Program-made: the position numbers and the translations under genes | Part shown: positions 42,331 through 54,048 of the stretch, piece after piece | How positions within the stretch are numbered: position 1 is the first letter of the stretch | Layout: each line of letters begins with the position of its first letter | Notes under the pieces: generated by a model | The model's input: only the letters and a program-made list of their open reading frames with translations | Databases searched by the model: none | What the model was told of the DNA's origin: nothing | Source: Salinarimonas sp. | GTDB taxonomy: Bacteria > Pseudomonadota > Alphaproteobacteria > Rhizobiales > Beijerinckiaceae | Direction: 5' to 3' | Assembly (NCBI RefSeq): GCF_040111675.1 | Contig: NZ_CP157794.1 | Span: 4,999,501-5,063,500, forward strand | Length of the DNA: 64,000 nt

Positions 42331-43473
42331 ATGCGTCTCAAGACCACCCTGACGGCGGCCGCGGCGATCGCGGCGCTCACCGCCGCGAGCCCCGCCCTCG
42401 CCGAGATCCGGATCGGCTCCAGCCTGTCCGTCACCGGCCCGGCCTCGTTCCTCGGCGATCCCGAGCTGAAGACGCTCGAGATGCTCGTCGACCAGATCAA
42501 CGCGGAGGGCGGCATCAATGGCGAGGAAGTCCGCCTGATCCACTACGACGACGCCGGCGACGCCAACCGCGCGCGCACCTTCGCCACCCGCCTCGTCGAG
42601 GACGACGAGGTCGTGGCCGTGATCGGCGGCTCGACCACCGGCACGACCATGGCGATGGTCCCGGTCTACCAGGACGAGGAGATCCCGTTCATCTCGCTCG
42701 CCGGCGCGGTGGTGATCATCGATCCCGTGAAGGAATACGTCTTCAAGACGCCGCACACGGACCGGATGGCCTGCGAGAAGATCTTCGCCGACATCCAGGC
42801 GCGCGGCCTCTCCAAGGTCGGCATGATCTCGGGCCAGGGCGGCTTCGGCAAGTCCATGCGCGAGCAGTGCCTCGACGTCGTGGGCGAGTACGGCATCGAG
42901 GTGGTTGCGGACGAGACCTACGGTCCCGACGACGCCGACATGACCGTGCAGCTGACCCGCATCCGCAACACCGAGGGCGTCGAGGCCGTGGTGGTCGCGG
43001 GCTTCGGCCAGGGCCCGGCCATCGTCACCCGCAACTACGCCCAGCTCGGCATCGACCTGCCGATGTACCAGAGCCACGGCGTCGCCTCCGACGCCTTCAT
43101 CGAGCTCGCGGGCGAGGCGGCCGACGGCGTGCGCCTGCCCGGCACGGCGCTCCTCATCGCCGACATCCTCCCCGAGGGCGATCCGCAGCGCGAGGTCGTC
43201 CAGGCCTACAAGGCGGCCTACGAGGAGCGCTACGGCCAGGAGCCCTCGACCTTCGCGGGCTATGCCTACGACGCCTTCCAGCTGCTGGTGAAGGCCATCG
43301 AGGAGGCCGGCTCCACCGATCCGAACGCGATCCGCGACGCGCTGGAGGCGACCTCGGGCCATGTCGGCGTCACCGGCGAGTTCAACATGTCGCCGGAGGA
43401 CCATATGGGCCTCGACCTCTCGGCCTTCCGCATGCTCGAGATCCGCGACGGCGAGTGGGTGCTCGTCGAGTGA
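42331..43473 (+). CDS. LivK-type ABC transporter substrate-binding protein
   Basis: A 380-residue periplasmic binding protein. Signal peptide in the first 24 residues (cut after PALA). The type-1 PBP fold with LSVTGPASFLGDPELKTLEM and the VPVYQDEEIPFISLAG core is clear. TGGAGGAAA lies before the ATG at 42331. Together with the four genes after it this makes a full HAAT-type importer. Being inside the paa region, it more likely binds phenylacetate or another aromatic acid than leucine; that is inference. Confidence 0.9.
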   Translation: MRLKTTLTAAAAIAALTAASPALAEIRIGSSLSVTGPASFLGDPELKTLEMLVDQINAEGGINGEEVRLIHYDDAGDANRARTFATRLVEDDEVVAVIGGSTTGTTMAMVPVYQDEEIPFISLAGAVVIIDPVKEYVFKTPHTDRMACEKIFADIQARGLSKVGMISGQGGFGKSMREQCLDVVGEYGIEVVADETYGPDDADMTVQLTRIRNTEGVEAVVVAGFGQGPAIVTRNYAQLGIDLPMYQSHGVASDAFIELAGEAADGVRLPGTALLIADILPEGDPQREVVQAYKAAYEERYGQEPSTFAGYAYDAFQLLVKAIEEAGSTDPNAIRDALEATSGHVGVTGEFNMSPEDHMGLDLSAFRMLEIRDGEWVLVE

Positions 43474-43574
43474 GCGCGCGCGCCTGATCCGACGACACCG
43501 GACGGGGCGCATCGCCGCCCCGTCCGTCCCGCCGCGAGCGCGCGCGGCGGGGACCGGCTCACGGGAACCACGTC

Positions 43575-44447
43575 ATGTCCGAGCTTCTGCAATTCCTCTT
43601 CTCCGGCCTCACGGTCGGTGCGGTCTACGCGCTCGTCGCGCTGGGCTTCACGCTGATCTACAACGCCTCGGGCGTCGTGAACTTCGCCCAGGGCGAGTTC
43701 GTGATGATCGGCGGCATGACGACCGTGTTCCTGTTCGACGCGGGCGCCCCGCTCTGGCTGGCCTGCGCCGGCGCGATCGTGGTGGCGATGGCGGTCGGAT
43801 ACCTGCTCAACAAGCTCGCCATCGAGCCCGCCCGCGGCGCCTCGATCGTAACGCTGATCATCATCACGATCGGCGCCTCGATCTTCCTGCGCGGTGTGGC
43901 GCAGGTGGTGTTCGGCAAGTCGATCCACCGCTATCCCGCCTTCTCGGGCGAGGCCCCCTTCGTAATCGGCGGGGCGACGATCCTGCCGCAGAGCCTCTGG
44001 GTGCTGTTCGGCGGGGCCGCGATCTTCGTCGGGCTGTGGCTGTTCCTCACCCGCTCGATCACCGGCAAGGCCGTGCTCGCCACCGCGAACAACCGCCTCG
44101 CGGCGAGCCTGGTGGGCGTGAACACCAACGCCATGATGACGCTGTCCTTCGCGCTCTCCGCCGCGATCGGCGCGCTCGCCGGCGTGCTCGCGACGCCGAT
44201 CACGCTGACGAGCTTCGACGTCGGCGTCGCGCTCGCCCTCAAGGGCTTCGCCGCGGCGATGCTCGGCGGCATGGGCTCGCCGGTCGGCGCGCTGATCGGC
44301 GGGCTGCTGCTCGGCCTCATCGAGGCGCTGACCGCCGGCTACATCTCCTCGGAATACAAGGACGCGGCGGCGTTCATCGTCATCCTGGTCGTCCTGTTCG
44401 TGATGCCGAGCGGCCTGTTCGGCCGCGCAGCGACGGAGCGCGTGTGA
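43575..44447 (+). CDS. LivH-type ABC transporter permease
   Basis: A 290-residue inner-membrane permease with about eight hydrophobic segments and the LivH hallmark GLTVGAVYALVALGFTLIYNA near the N-terminus, then VVNFAQGEFVMIGG. It ends in a TGATG overlap with the next permease gene. It forms one half of the translocation channel. Confidence 0.93.
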   Translation: MSELLQFLFSGLTVGAVYALVALGFTLIYNASGVVNFAQGEFVMIGGMTTVFLFDAGAPLWLACAGAIVVAMAVGYLLNKLAIEPARGASIVTLIIITIGASIFLRGVAQVVFGKSIHRYPAFSGEAPFVIGGATILPQSLWVLFGGAAIFVGLWLFLTRSITGKAVLATANNRLAASLVGVNTNAMMTLSFALSAAIGALAGVLATPITLTSFDVGVALALKGFAAAMLGGMGSPVGALIGGLLLGLIEALTAGYISSEYKDAAAFIVILVVLFVMPSGLFGRAATERV

Positions 44448-45400
44448 TGAAGCCCTCCACCAAGCTCCTGGCGCTGGCCGTGCTCGCGATCCTGATCGCG
44501 CTCGCGCCCCTCGTCTTCCCGAGCTCGTTCTACTACCGCATCGGCGCGCTGATCTTCGTCAACGGGCTGGCGGTGACCGGCCTCGTGATCCTGTTCGGCT
44601 ATGCCGGGCAGATCAGCCTCGGGCACGCCGGCTTCGCCGGGATCGGCGCCTACGCCACCGCGCTCTCGCCGGGCCTGCTCGGCGTGCATCCCGGCATCGG
44701 CCTCGTGCTGGGCGCGATCCTGTCGGGCCTCGTCGCCTTCCTGATCGGCCGGCCGATCCTGCGGCTGAAGGGCCACTATCTGGCCGTGGCGACGCTCGGC
44801 TTCGGCATCCTCGTGTTCATCACGTTGAACAACGAGAGCCAGCTCACCGGCGGGCCGGACGGCATGCCGGTGGAGGATCTCGGCCTGCGCGACCTGTCAC
44901 GGGCGCTCGGGCTCGGGCTCTCGACCTCCGAGGTGTGGTACTGGTTCATGGGGATCGTCCTGCTGGTCGGCGCCTGGCTCGCCATGAACCTGTTCCAGAG
45001 CCCCACCGGCCGGGCGCTGCGCGCGCTCCACGACAGCGAGACGGCGGCGCGCACCCACGGCGTCGACGTCGCCCGCTACAAGCTCGTCGCCTTCGTGATC
45101 TCGGCGGTCTACGCCTCGCTCGCCGGCTCGCTGCAGGCGCTGCTCAACCGCTTCGTGACGCCCGACGTCGCGGGCTTCCTGCACTCGGTCGAATGGGTGG
45201 TGATGACCGTGCTCGGCGGCGCCGGCTCGGTGATCGGCGCGATCTTCGGCGCGGCGATCCTCACGGCCCTGCCGCAGGCGCTGACCGTGTTCCAGGAATA
45301 CGAGCACCTCATTCTCGGCGCGATCATGATGCTGGTGATGATCTTCCTGCGCGAAGGCCTCTTCCCCAGCGTGGCGCGCCTCGTCGGACGGAGCGCGTGA
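44447..45400 (+). CDS. LivM-type ABC transporter permease
   Basis: A 317-residue permease with about nine membrane segments. ILFGYAGQISLGHAGFAGIGAYA and RALRALHDSETAARTHGVDV are LivM signatures. The ATG at 44447 shares its first base with the livH stop. It pairs with LivH in the membrane. Confidence 0.93.
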   Translation: MKPSTKLLALAVLAILIALAPLVFPSSFYYRIGALIFVNGLAVTGLVILFGYAGQISLGHAGFAGIGAYATALSPGLLGVHPGIGLVLGAILSGLVAFLIGRPILRLKGHYLAVATLGFGILVFITLNNESQLTGGPDGMPVEDLGLRDLSRALGLGLSTSEVWYWFMGIVLLVGAWLAMNLFQSPTGRALRALHDSETAARTHGVDVARYKLVAFVISAVYASLAGSLQALLNRFVTPDVAGFLHSVEWVVMTVLGGAGSVIGAIFGAAILTALPQALTVFQEYEHLILGAIMMLVMIFLREGLFPSVARLVGRSA

Positions 45401-45401
45401 G

Positions 45402-46184
45402 ATGAGCCTGTTGACCGTCGAGGACCTCGGCATCGATTTCGGCGGCGTGAAGGCCGTGAACGGGGTCGGCTTCTCCGCGAAGGCGGGGGAGATCGTCTCC
45501 GTCATCGGCCCCAACGGCGCCGGCAAGACGACGCTCTTCAACATGATCTCGGGCGTCTACACGCCCCTGCGCGGGCGCGTGACGCTCGACGGCGCCGACG
45601 TCACCGGCACGGCGCCGCACAGGCTCGCCGCCATGGGCCTGTCGCGCACCTTCCAGAACCTGCAGGTCTACCTGCGGATGACCGCGCTCGAGAACGTCAT
45701 GGCCGGGCGGCACCTCGCCGAGCGCGGCAGCGTCGTCGCCGATCTGCTGGGCCTGCCCTCCTCGAAGCGGCGCACCCGCGAGACCGCGAAGCTCGCCCGC
45801 GAGCTCCTCGCCCGCGTCGGGCTGGAGCGCGCGGCGGAGCGGGAGGCGGCGGCCCTCTCCTACGGCGCGCTGAAGCGCCTGGAGATCGCCCGCGCGCTGG
45901 CCGCGAACCCGCGCCTCCTGCTCCTCGACGAGCCGGCGGCGGGCTGCAACGCGGTCGAGACCGAGGAGATCGACGCGCTCATCGCCGAGATCGCGAAGGA
46001 GGGCGTCGCCATCCTCCTCGTCGAGCACGACATGAAGCTCGTCATGAAGATCTCGAGCCACCTCGTGGTGCTCGATCACGGCGAGAAGATCGCCGAGGGG
46101 CCGCCGGCCGAGGTGTCGCGGAACCCCAAGGTGATCGAGGCCTATCTCGGAGCAGGAGCGGAGGGCGCCCATGCTCTCGGTTGA
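45402..46184 (+). CDS. LivG-type ABC transporter ATPase
   Basis: A 260-residue ATPase. Walker A GPNGAGKTTLFN near residues 37-48, signature LSYGALKRLEIARAL, Walker B LLLLDEPAAGCNAVE, and a C-terminal Liv-specific MGLSRTFQNLQV segment in the helical domain. It begins one base after the livM stop and its last 14 bases overlap livF. Confidence 0.93.
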   Translation: MSLLTVEDLGIDFGGVKAVNGVGFSAKAGEIVSVIGPNGAGKTTLFNMISGVYTPLRGRVTLDGADVTGTAPHRLAAMGLSRTFQNLQVYLRMTALENVMAGRHLAERGSVVADLLGLPSSKRRTRETAKLARELLARVGLERAAEREAAALSYGALKRLEIARALAANPRLLLLDEPAAGCNAVETEEIDALIAEIAKEGVAILLVEHDMKLVMKISSHLVVLDHGEKIAEGPPAEVSRNPKVIEAYLGAGAEGAHALG

Positions 46185-46872
46185 GGGATTGCGCAGCCGA
46201 TACGGCCGGATCGAGGCGCTGCACGGCGTCGACCTCGAGGTGCGCTCGGGAGAGATCGTCTGCGTGGTCGGCGCCAACGGCGCCGGCAAGACGACGCTGC
46301 TCCGCTGCCTGTCGGGCGTGCAGCCGGCCTCCCACGGCACGATCGTCTTCCGCGGCGAGGACGTCACCCGCATGCCCGCGCACAAGCGCGTCGGGCTCGG
46401 CCTCGCCCAGTCGCCGGAAGGCCGGCAGATCTTCACCAACCTCACGGTGGAGGACAATCTGCGCCTCGGCGCCTATCTCCACGACGACGAGCGCGTCTCG
46501 AAGGACATGGGCGAGGCCTTCGCCATGTTCCCGATCCTGAAGGAGAAGCGCGCCCAGATGGCCGGCGGGCTCTCGGGCGGCCAGCAGCAGATGCTCGCCA
46601 TCGCCCGCGCGCTGATGAGCCGGCCCTCGTGCCTCCTCCTCGACGAGCCGAGCATGGGCCTCGCGCCCATCCTGGTTGCGCAGGTTCTCGACGCCGTGAA
46701 GTCTCTGAAGGCGCTAGGAGTGACCGTGCTCCTCGTCGAGCAGAACGCCTTCGCGGCGCTCTCGATCGCCGATCGCGGCTACGTCATGGAGACCGGCCGC
46801 ATCGCCATGTCGGGCGCCGCTGCGGACCTGATCGCGGACCCGAAGGTGCGCGAAGCCTATCTCGGAGTATAG
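46171..46872 (+). CDS. LivF-type ABC transporter ATPase
   Basis: A 233-residue ATPase with Walker A GANGAGKTTLLR, signature LSGGQQQMLAIARALM and Walker B LLLDEPSMGLAP. VGLGLAQSPEGRQIFTNLTV is the LivF mark. It overlaps livG by 14 bases and is followed after three bases by the bifunctional fatty-acid gene. Confidence 0.93.
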   Translation: MLSVEGLRSRYGRIEALHGVDLEVRSGEIVCVVGANGAGKTTLLRCLSGVQPASHGTIVFRGEDVTRMPAHKRVGLGLAQSPEGRQIFTNLTVEDNLRLGAYLHDDERVSKDMGEAFAMFPILKEKRAQMAGGLSGGQQQMLAIARALMSRPSCLLLDEPSMGLAPILVAQVLDAVKSLKALGVTVLLVEQNAFAALSIADRGYVMETGRIAMSGAAADLIADPKVREAYLGV

Positions 46873-46875
46873 CCC

Positions 46876-48936
<2,061 letters not shown>

Positions 48937-49134
48937 GCCGCCGCCCTCGATGAAGCGCCCGCCATCTCCCCGCAGGCGAGGTGGGCCGGGCGCAGCCCGG
49001 ACCGGAGGGGCAAGGGCGGCGCGCGTGAGAACGCGGCGGAGTTCCCCTCTCCGCGAGGGCTAGCCGAGTCACACATCGTCTCCCGCGACTTTGTCGGGTT
49101 GTCGCAGCGGCATCAGGCGCTTTTCCGTCTCCCT

Positions 49135-50420
49135 TGTGGATGTTCAGACGCTGTGTTCAGACGCCGGACATGGTGGACGGGTGTTCACGGACATCGTGGA
49201 CGGGTTGGACGATAGCCTGTCGCAGATCGATTGTCGCGATCTTGGTGTTTCGGTAGCAGAGGGTGAAGACACCATCGATGTCGGTCGCGCGCAGGGCGAC
49301 GGGCTTTCCGACGAGGGCCCTGGGGGCTGGGAGCTGGCGTCCGCGCAGGTGGATGCGGCCCGAGTTCTGGACCTTGCGCACGATGTCGTCGGGCCGTAGC
49401 GGGGCTCCTCGACCTTCTTGGGCATCGGCCTTCGGCTGGGGCGATAGCGATCGGCGGGACGCTGGAGGTCGATGCCTTCGTGGGGACGGATCGTGTTGTA
49501 GATCCGGCGCCAGGCGTCGAAGGCGGCCTGCGCGTCCTCCAGCGTGGCGAAGGCGTGCCGATCGAGGATCTCGCGCTGGATCGTGCCATGGAAGCGCTCC
49601 TCCTTGCCCTGGGTCTGGGGATGATAGGGTCGGCCGCGGCTGATGCGGATGCCGAGATCCATCAGCCAGACGGTCAGCGGGGTGAAGCGTTCGGGGCCTC
49701 CCGTGCCCCAGGGCGGCCCGTTGTCGAACAGCATGCGCAGGGGCAGGCCGTATTCCTCGAAAGCCCGTTCGAGCTTCTGCCGGACGGTCGCTCCGCGCTG
49801 GTCGCAGCAGGCCTCCAGCACGAGGGCGAAGCGGGAATGGTCGTCGGTGACGGTGAGCGGATGACAGCGGCCGCCGGCGGCGAGGGCGAAGTGACCCTTG
49901 TAGTCCATCTGCCAGAGGTCGTTCGGCTCGGCATGCTCGAAGCGCTGATAGGCCCTCGGCTCCCCTGCGCCCGGGCCGTCCAGCAGGCCGTGGCGCCGGA
50001 GGATCTTGGTCACCGTCGAGGGGGCCGGCGCGACGTCGAGCTCGCGCTCGAGAAGAGCGCTGATCTTGCGCCCGCCCCATGCCGGATGGGCGCGCCTGAT
50101 CGCGACGACGCGCCCCTCGATGTCCGGCGGCGTGCGAGCCGGGCTATGCGCAGGGCGTCTCGACCGCTCCTCCAGAGCGGCCTCCCCGCCCTGCGCATAG
50201 CGGGCCAGCCACTTGTAGCCGGTGGTCTGCGAGATCCCGTACCGCCGGCAGCATGCCCGAACGTTGGCATCCGGCAAGCTCGCCTCGCGGCAGAACGCGA
50301 TGCGTGACGTCATTCGTGAACGCTCCTCGAACGGCATGGGGCCCTCCTCGACCGCATGCCAAAAGCGTCCACTATGTCTCCGAACAGGCGTCCACCTTCT
50401 CTCCAGTCTGAACAGCCACA
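49135..50420. mobile_element. IS481-family insertion sequence
   Basis: Terminal inverted repeats TGTGGATGTTCAGAC (49135-49149) and GTCTGAACAGCCACA (50406-50420) match at 14 of 15 positions; the match even continues outward through CCCT/AGGG. Between them lies one IS481-type transposase gene. Ends begin TGT and end ACA, as usual for the family. No target duplication is obvious. The transposase has a one-base frameshift, so the copy is probably inactive. It sits between the fadJ-like gene and an MFS gene. Confidence 0.85.
49157..50337 (-). pseudogene. IS481-family transposase, frameshifted
   Basis: The first reading frame (from ATG 50337) has an N-terminal helix-turn-helix region (RYGISQTTGYKWLARYAQGG) and a DDE integrase core: DLWQMDYKGHF, LFDNGPPWGTGG and QGKEERFHGTIQRE. 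Near 49390-49395 the frame breaks: the proper C-terminus (DDIVRKVQNSGRIHLRGRQL to VHDVREHPSTMSGV) continues in another frame ending at 49157. One missing base in the codon after Tyr-Gly (minus-strand ...TACGGCCCGAC...) explains it. The catalytic core is intact but the normal C-terminus is lost. Confidence 0.85.
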
Positions 50421-50550
50421 AGGGCGAGGGGAGTCCGACGGCGCCCTGCCTTCAGGTCGCGCCCGTCAGACGATGAGCATTCGCCTCATGAGATGTGCGC
50501 ATCGATTAGCCGCGAGGGAGAGAGGAGTGACACGCGCTCTCCGGTGCGCA

Positions 50551-51882
50551 TCACTTCTGCGGATGCGGCTCCGCTTCGCGCTTCCGCTCGGCCTCCGCCT
50601 TCTCGATCTCCCCCTCGCTCTCCTCCGTCTCCTGCCGGCTCTCCGCCTCCGCCTGCTCGACGGCCCAGGCGCTCGCCGCCTCGACCGCGACCGGCGAGGC
50701 GGTGGGCACCACGCCGAGATAGCTCTGCGTCTCGTCGACCGGCACGATCGCACGCTGCGTCATGCGATAAAGCGCGTAGACGGCGATCGCGACGAAGGTG
50801 GCGCCGAGCACGAGCCAGAACGCGAAGGGATCGAGCGCCTGCATCGCCCAGCCCGTGGCCAGCGGGCCGACGATGGCGCCGAGACCGAAGGTGAAGACGA
50901 GGCCGCCGGAAGCCGCCGGCATGTCCTCCGTCGAGAGGTAATCGTTGGTGTAGGCGAGGAGCAGCGCGTAGAGCGGCGTCGTCACGCCGCCGGCCAGGAA
51001 GGCCGCGGCCATCAGCGGCCCGAGCGCGCCGCCGGTAGCGTAGCCCAGCGCGCAGGCCGCCGCGCCGACGCAGGCCGAGGCGAAGACCAGCTTGCGCCGG
51101 TCCACCTGGTCCGAGAGCCAACCGATCGGGTATTGCAAGACGAGCGCGCCCGCGAACAGCATGGCGATGAACAACGCGATCTGCGAGGCCGTCATCCCGA
51201 TCTGCGTGCCGAAGACGGCGCCCATGCCGGACTGCGTCGCGTAGACGGTGCCGAGCAGGAAGATGCCGACGGTGCCGAGGGGCGAGCCGGCGAACAGCGC
51301 GCGCAGGCCCATGGGCCGGGTCACCTCCACCACCGGCGCCGGGGCGACGGAGAGGAGGATCGGCGCGAACGAGATCGACACCAGGATCGAGGCGCCGATG
51401 AACAGCACCGCCGTGCCCGCATCGCCGAGCGTCAGGATACCCTGCGCGCCGATGATGCCGAGCGTCTGCGCGATCATGTAGGCCGACAGGAGCTTGCCGC
51501 GGGTCTCGTTGGTGGCGGCGTTGTTGAGCCAGCTCTCCGCCGCGACGTAGATGCCCGACATGCAGAAGCCGATGAGGAGGCGCAGGATGGTCCACGCCCA
51601 GGGCTCGGGCAGGAGCGGAAACGAGATCAGGCCGGCGGACATGAAGCTGCCGAGCGCCGCGAAGACGCGCACGTGCCCGACCCGCCGGATCAGGAGCGGC
51701 GTATAGCGCGCACCCGACAGGAAGCCGACGAAATAGCCGGAGGTGACGATCGCCAGCTCGGCGGCCGAAAAGTTCTCGATCCCGCCGCGCAGGCCGATCA
51801 GCGTGAAGTGCATGCCGTTGCCCAGCATGATCAGCACGATGCCCAGAAGCAGGGCCCAGACGCCGGCGAAGACCTGAATCAT
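50551..51882 (-). CDS. MFS transporter, YcaD-like
   Basis: A 443-residue major facilitator with twelve probable membrane segments. The loop motif WLSDQVDRRKLVF between segments 8 and 9 marks an MFS protein. Closest in feel to the YcaD group, whose substrates are unknown. The ATG at 51882 gives a normal first helix (MIQVFAGVWALLLG). The C-terminal 45 residues are a charged Glu-rich tail (QAEAESRQETEESEGEIEKA), longer than usual. Not operonic with the IS remnant downstream. Confidence 0.88.
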   Translation of the reverse strand: MIQVFAGVWALLLGIVLIMLGNGMHFTLIGLRGGIENFSAAELAIVTSGYFVGFLSGARYTPLLIRRVGHVRVFAALGSFMSAGLISFPLLPEPWAWTILRLLIGFCMSGIYVAAESWLNNAATNETRGKLLSAYMIAQTLGIIGAQGILTLGDAGTAVLFIGASILVSISFAPILLSVAPAPVVEVTRPMGLRALFAGSPLGTVGIFLLGTVYATQSGMGAVFGTQIGMTASQIALFIAMLFAGALVLQYPIGWLSDQVDRRKLVFASACVGAAACALGYATGGALGPLMAAAFLAGGVTTPLYALLLAYTNDYLSTEDMPAASGGLVFTFGLGAIVGPLATGWAMQALDPFAFWLVLGATFVAIAVYALYRMTQRAIVPVDETQSYLGVVPTASPVAVEAASAWAVEQAEAESRQETEESEGEIEKAEAERKREAEPHPQK

Positions 51883-52103
51883 GTCGCGCTCCCCCGGCCG
51901 CCGATCGCGTGGCGCTCGCGTCCATTCCTGCCACGGCCACGCTCGCGCCGCTGTCGCTGAGGCGGCATCCGCACGCTTCTTCGCGACCTCCCGGCATTCG
52001 GGCCCGAGTCGTCTCATGCGTGGCCGCGGCGGGCAACCCCCCCCCTTTGCGGCGTCGCAGCAGCTGGAGCGCGGCCGAAGCGTGGCGCGGCGAGGGCGCG
52101 CTC

Positions 52104-52589
52104 TCAGCGCGCGGGCGCCCGCCCCGCGCTGCGCCCCGACACCGCCCAATAGACCAGCCCCGCCGCTGCGCCCGTCACGAACAGGATCGCGGTGAGCCGT
52201 CCCTCGGCCCCGAGCGCGCCCGGATCTCCGGCCCCGCCGCGGGCGAGCCAGGGGATGGCCGCGGTCAAGAGCGCCGTCGCGCCGCCGTAGAGCAGGAAGG
52301 AGCGCGCGCCCGCGATCTCGCCCACCGCCGAGACCAGCGTCACCGGGGCGACGACGAGAACGGTGGAGAGCGTCCAGAAGCCGAGGAACAGCGTCTCGAC
52401 CACGGGCTGCGGGTCGCCGCCGGCCGCGGCGATGCGGAAGATCGCGGCGAAGGCTGCGAGCCCGAGCCGGGCGATGGTGTCGCGCGCCGCCGGCTCGTTG
52501 AGCACGCCGAGCGCCAGCGCGCTCGCGCCGGCGGGGATGGCGAGCACGAGCCCGACGAGCCAGAACAGGAGACGCCCGAGCGCGTGCAT
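52104..52589 (-). CDS. Integral membrane protein, unknown function
   Basis: A 161-residue hydrophobic protein with about four membrane helices (LLFWLVGLVLAIPAGASALA, LFLGFWTLSTVLVVAPVTLV, SFLLYGGATALLTAAIPWLA and AILFVTGAAAGLVYWAVSG). It lies 19 bases after rlmN on the same strand, a common place for such proteins in Hyphomicrobiales, and may be co-transcribed. No function is known. Confidence 0.75.
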   Translation of the reverse strand: MHALGRLLFWLVGLVLAIPAGASALALGVLNEPAARDTIARLGLAAFAAIFRIAAAGGDPQPVVETLFLGFWTLSTVLVVAPVTLVSAVGEIAGARSFLLYGGATALLTAAIPWLARGGAGDPGALGAEGRLTAILFVTGAAAGLVYWAVSGRSAGRAPAR

Positions 52590-52608
52590 GGGGAGCGCGC
52601 TCGCCTCG

Positions 52609-53910
52609 TCAGTCCGACGCCTCGGCGGCGGCGGCGGCGTAGACGCCCTCGGCGCCGATGCCGCTCTCGAGCATCATCCGGGCGCGGGCGCGCAGCTTCT
52701 CGGTCTCGCTCTTGAGCTGGCCGCAGGCGGCGAGGATGTCGCGCCCGCGCGGCGTGCGCACCGGCGAGGCGTAGCCCGCCCGGTAGACGATCTCCGAGAA
52801 GCGCTCGATCCGCTCCCAGGACGAGCACTGGTATTTCGAGCCGGGCCAGGGATTGAACGGGATCAGGTTGATCTTCGCCGGCACGCCCTGGAGCAGCTTC
52901 ACCAGCGCCCGCGCGTCGGCGTCCGAATCGTTCACCCCGTCGAGCATGACGTACTCGAAGGTGATGCGCCGGGCGTTGGAGAGGCCGGGATAGTCCCGGC
53001 AGGCCTGCATCAGCTCCGCAATGGGATACTTCTTGTTCAGCGGCACGAGCTCGTTGCGCAGCTCGTCGCGCACCGCGTGGAGCGAGATGGCGAGCGCGCT
53101 GTGCGCCTCCTCGCCCAGCCGGCCGATCTGCGGCACGACGCCCGACGTCGACACCGTGATGCGCCGGCGCGAGAGGCCCAAGCCCTCGTTGTCCGCCATC
53201 ACGCCGATGGCGGCGACCACGTTGTCGGTGTTGTAGAGCGGCTCGCCCATGCCCATGAAGACGATGTTCGTCACGAAGCGCCCGCCGTCGGTCGGCACGA
53301 AGGCGCCCTCCGGCGGGGTCGCGTGCGGCCAGTCGCCGAGCCGATCGCGGGCGACGACGAGCTGCGCGGCGATCTCGGCCGAAGTGAGGTTGCGAACGAG
53401 CTTCTGCGTGCCGGTGTGGCAGAACGAGCAGGTGAGCGTGCAGCCGACCTGGCTCGAGACGCACAAGGTGCCGCGGTCGCTTTCGGGGATGTAGACGCAC
53501 TCGATCTCCGCGCCCTTGTCGTAGGGGCCGGTGGAGGGCATGCGCAGGAGCCACTTGCGGGTGCCGTCCTGGCTGACCTGCTCGGAGACGACCTCGGGAC
53601 GCGCCAGCGTGTAGTGCTCGGCGAGCGTCGCGCGCAGGTGCTTCGAGACGTTCGTCATCTCGGCGAAGTCGTGCGCGCCGCGGAAATAGATCCAGTGCCA
53701 GATCTGCGCGACGCGCATCTTCGCCTCGCGCTCGGCCACGCCGGCTTCCAGCAGGCGCTGCTTCAGCTCCTCCCGCGTCAGGCCGACGAGCGAGGGCTGC
53801 CCGGCCTGGGCGCCGGGCGCGAGCTTCACCTCCGCCGCCTTCTCGATGGCGTCGGGGGAGAGCGCCGGGGCGTTCGGGTTCTGGCGCGCGATGTCGAGCG
53901 CGTGGGACAT
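52609..53910 (-). CDS. rlmN: 23S rRNA (adenine2503-C2)/tRNA methyltransferase RlmN
   Basis: A 433-residue radical-SAM methylase. The [4Fe-4S] motif CTLTCSFC (CxxxCxxC) is near residue 163, GMGEPLYN lies in the SAM region, and VRTPRGRDILAACGQL carries a methyl-transfer Cys near the C-terminus. It adds methyl groups to C2 of A2503 in 23S rRNA and A37 of some tRNAs. The N-terminus is about 30 residues longer than in E. coli. Start ATG at 53910. Confidence 0.96.
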   Translation of the reverse strand: MSHALDIARQNPNAPALSPDAIEKAAEVKLAPGAQAGQPSLVGLTREELKQRLLEAGVAEREAKMRVAQIWHWIYFRGAHDFAEMTNVSKHLRATLAEHYTLARPEVVSEQVSQDGTRKWLLRMPSTGPYDKGAEIECVYIPESDRGTLCVSSQVGCTLTCSFCHTGTQKLVRNLTSAEIAAQLVVARDRLGDWPHATPPEGAFVPTDGGRFVTNIVFMGMGEPLYNTDNVVAAIGVMADNEGLGLSRRRITVSTSGVVPQIGRLGEEAHSALAISLHAVRDELRNELVPLNKKYPIAELMQACRDYPGLSNARRITFEYVMLDGVNDSDADARALVKLLQGVPAKINLIPFNPWPGSKYQCSSWERIERFSEIVYRAGYASPVRTPRGRDILAACGQLKSETEKLRARARMMLESGIGAEGVYAAAAAEASD

Positions 53911-54048
53911 GGGACCGTGGACCTTCGTTCGCGGGGTATCGCGGTCATATAGGGGAAAAACGCGGCGAGCGTGAGTCCGGCTCCATTATTGGAATCTGCA
54001 CCAGATCGCTTTCTTTTGGTTGTGCCCGGTTTGGTGAAGCGCGCACCC

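Noticed and set aside
40432..43512. A 1026-codon open frame on the minus strand
   Set aside because: It runs antisense to paaN and livK, both clear family members, and its product is His/Arg/Gly-rich low-complexity sequence typical of shadow frames in GC-rich DNA.
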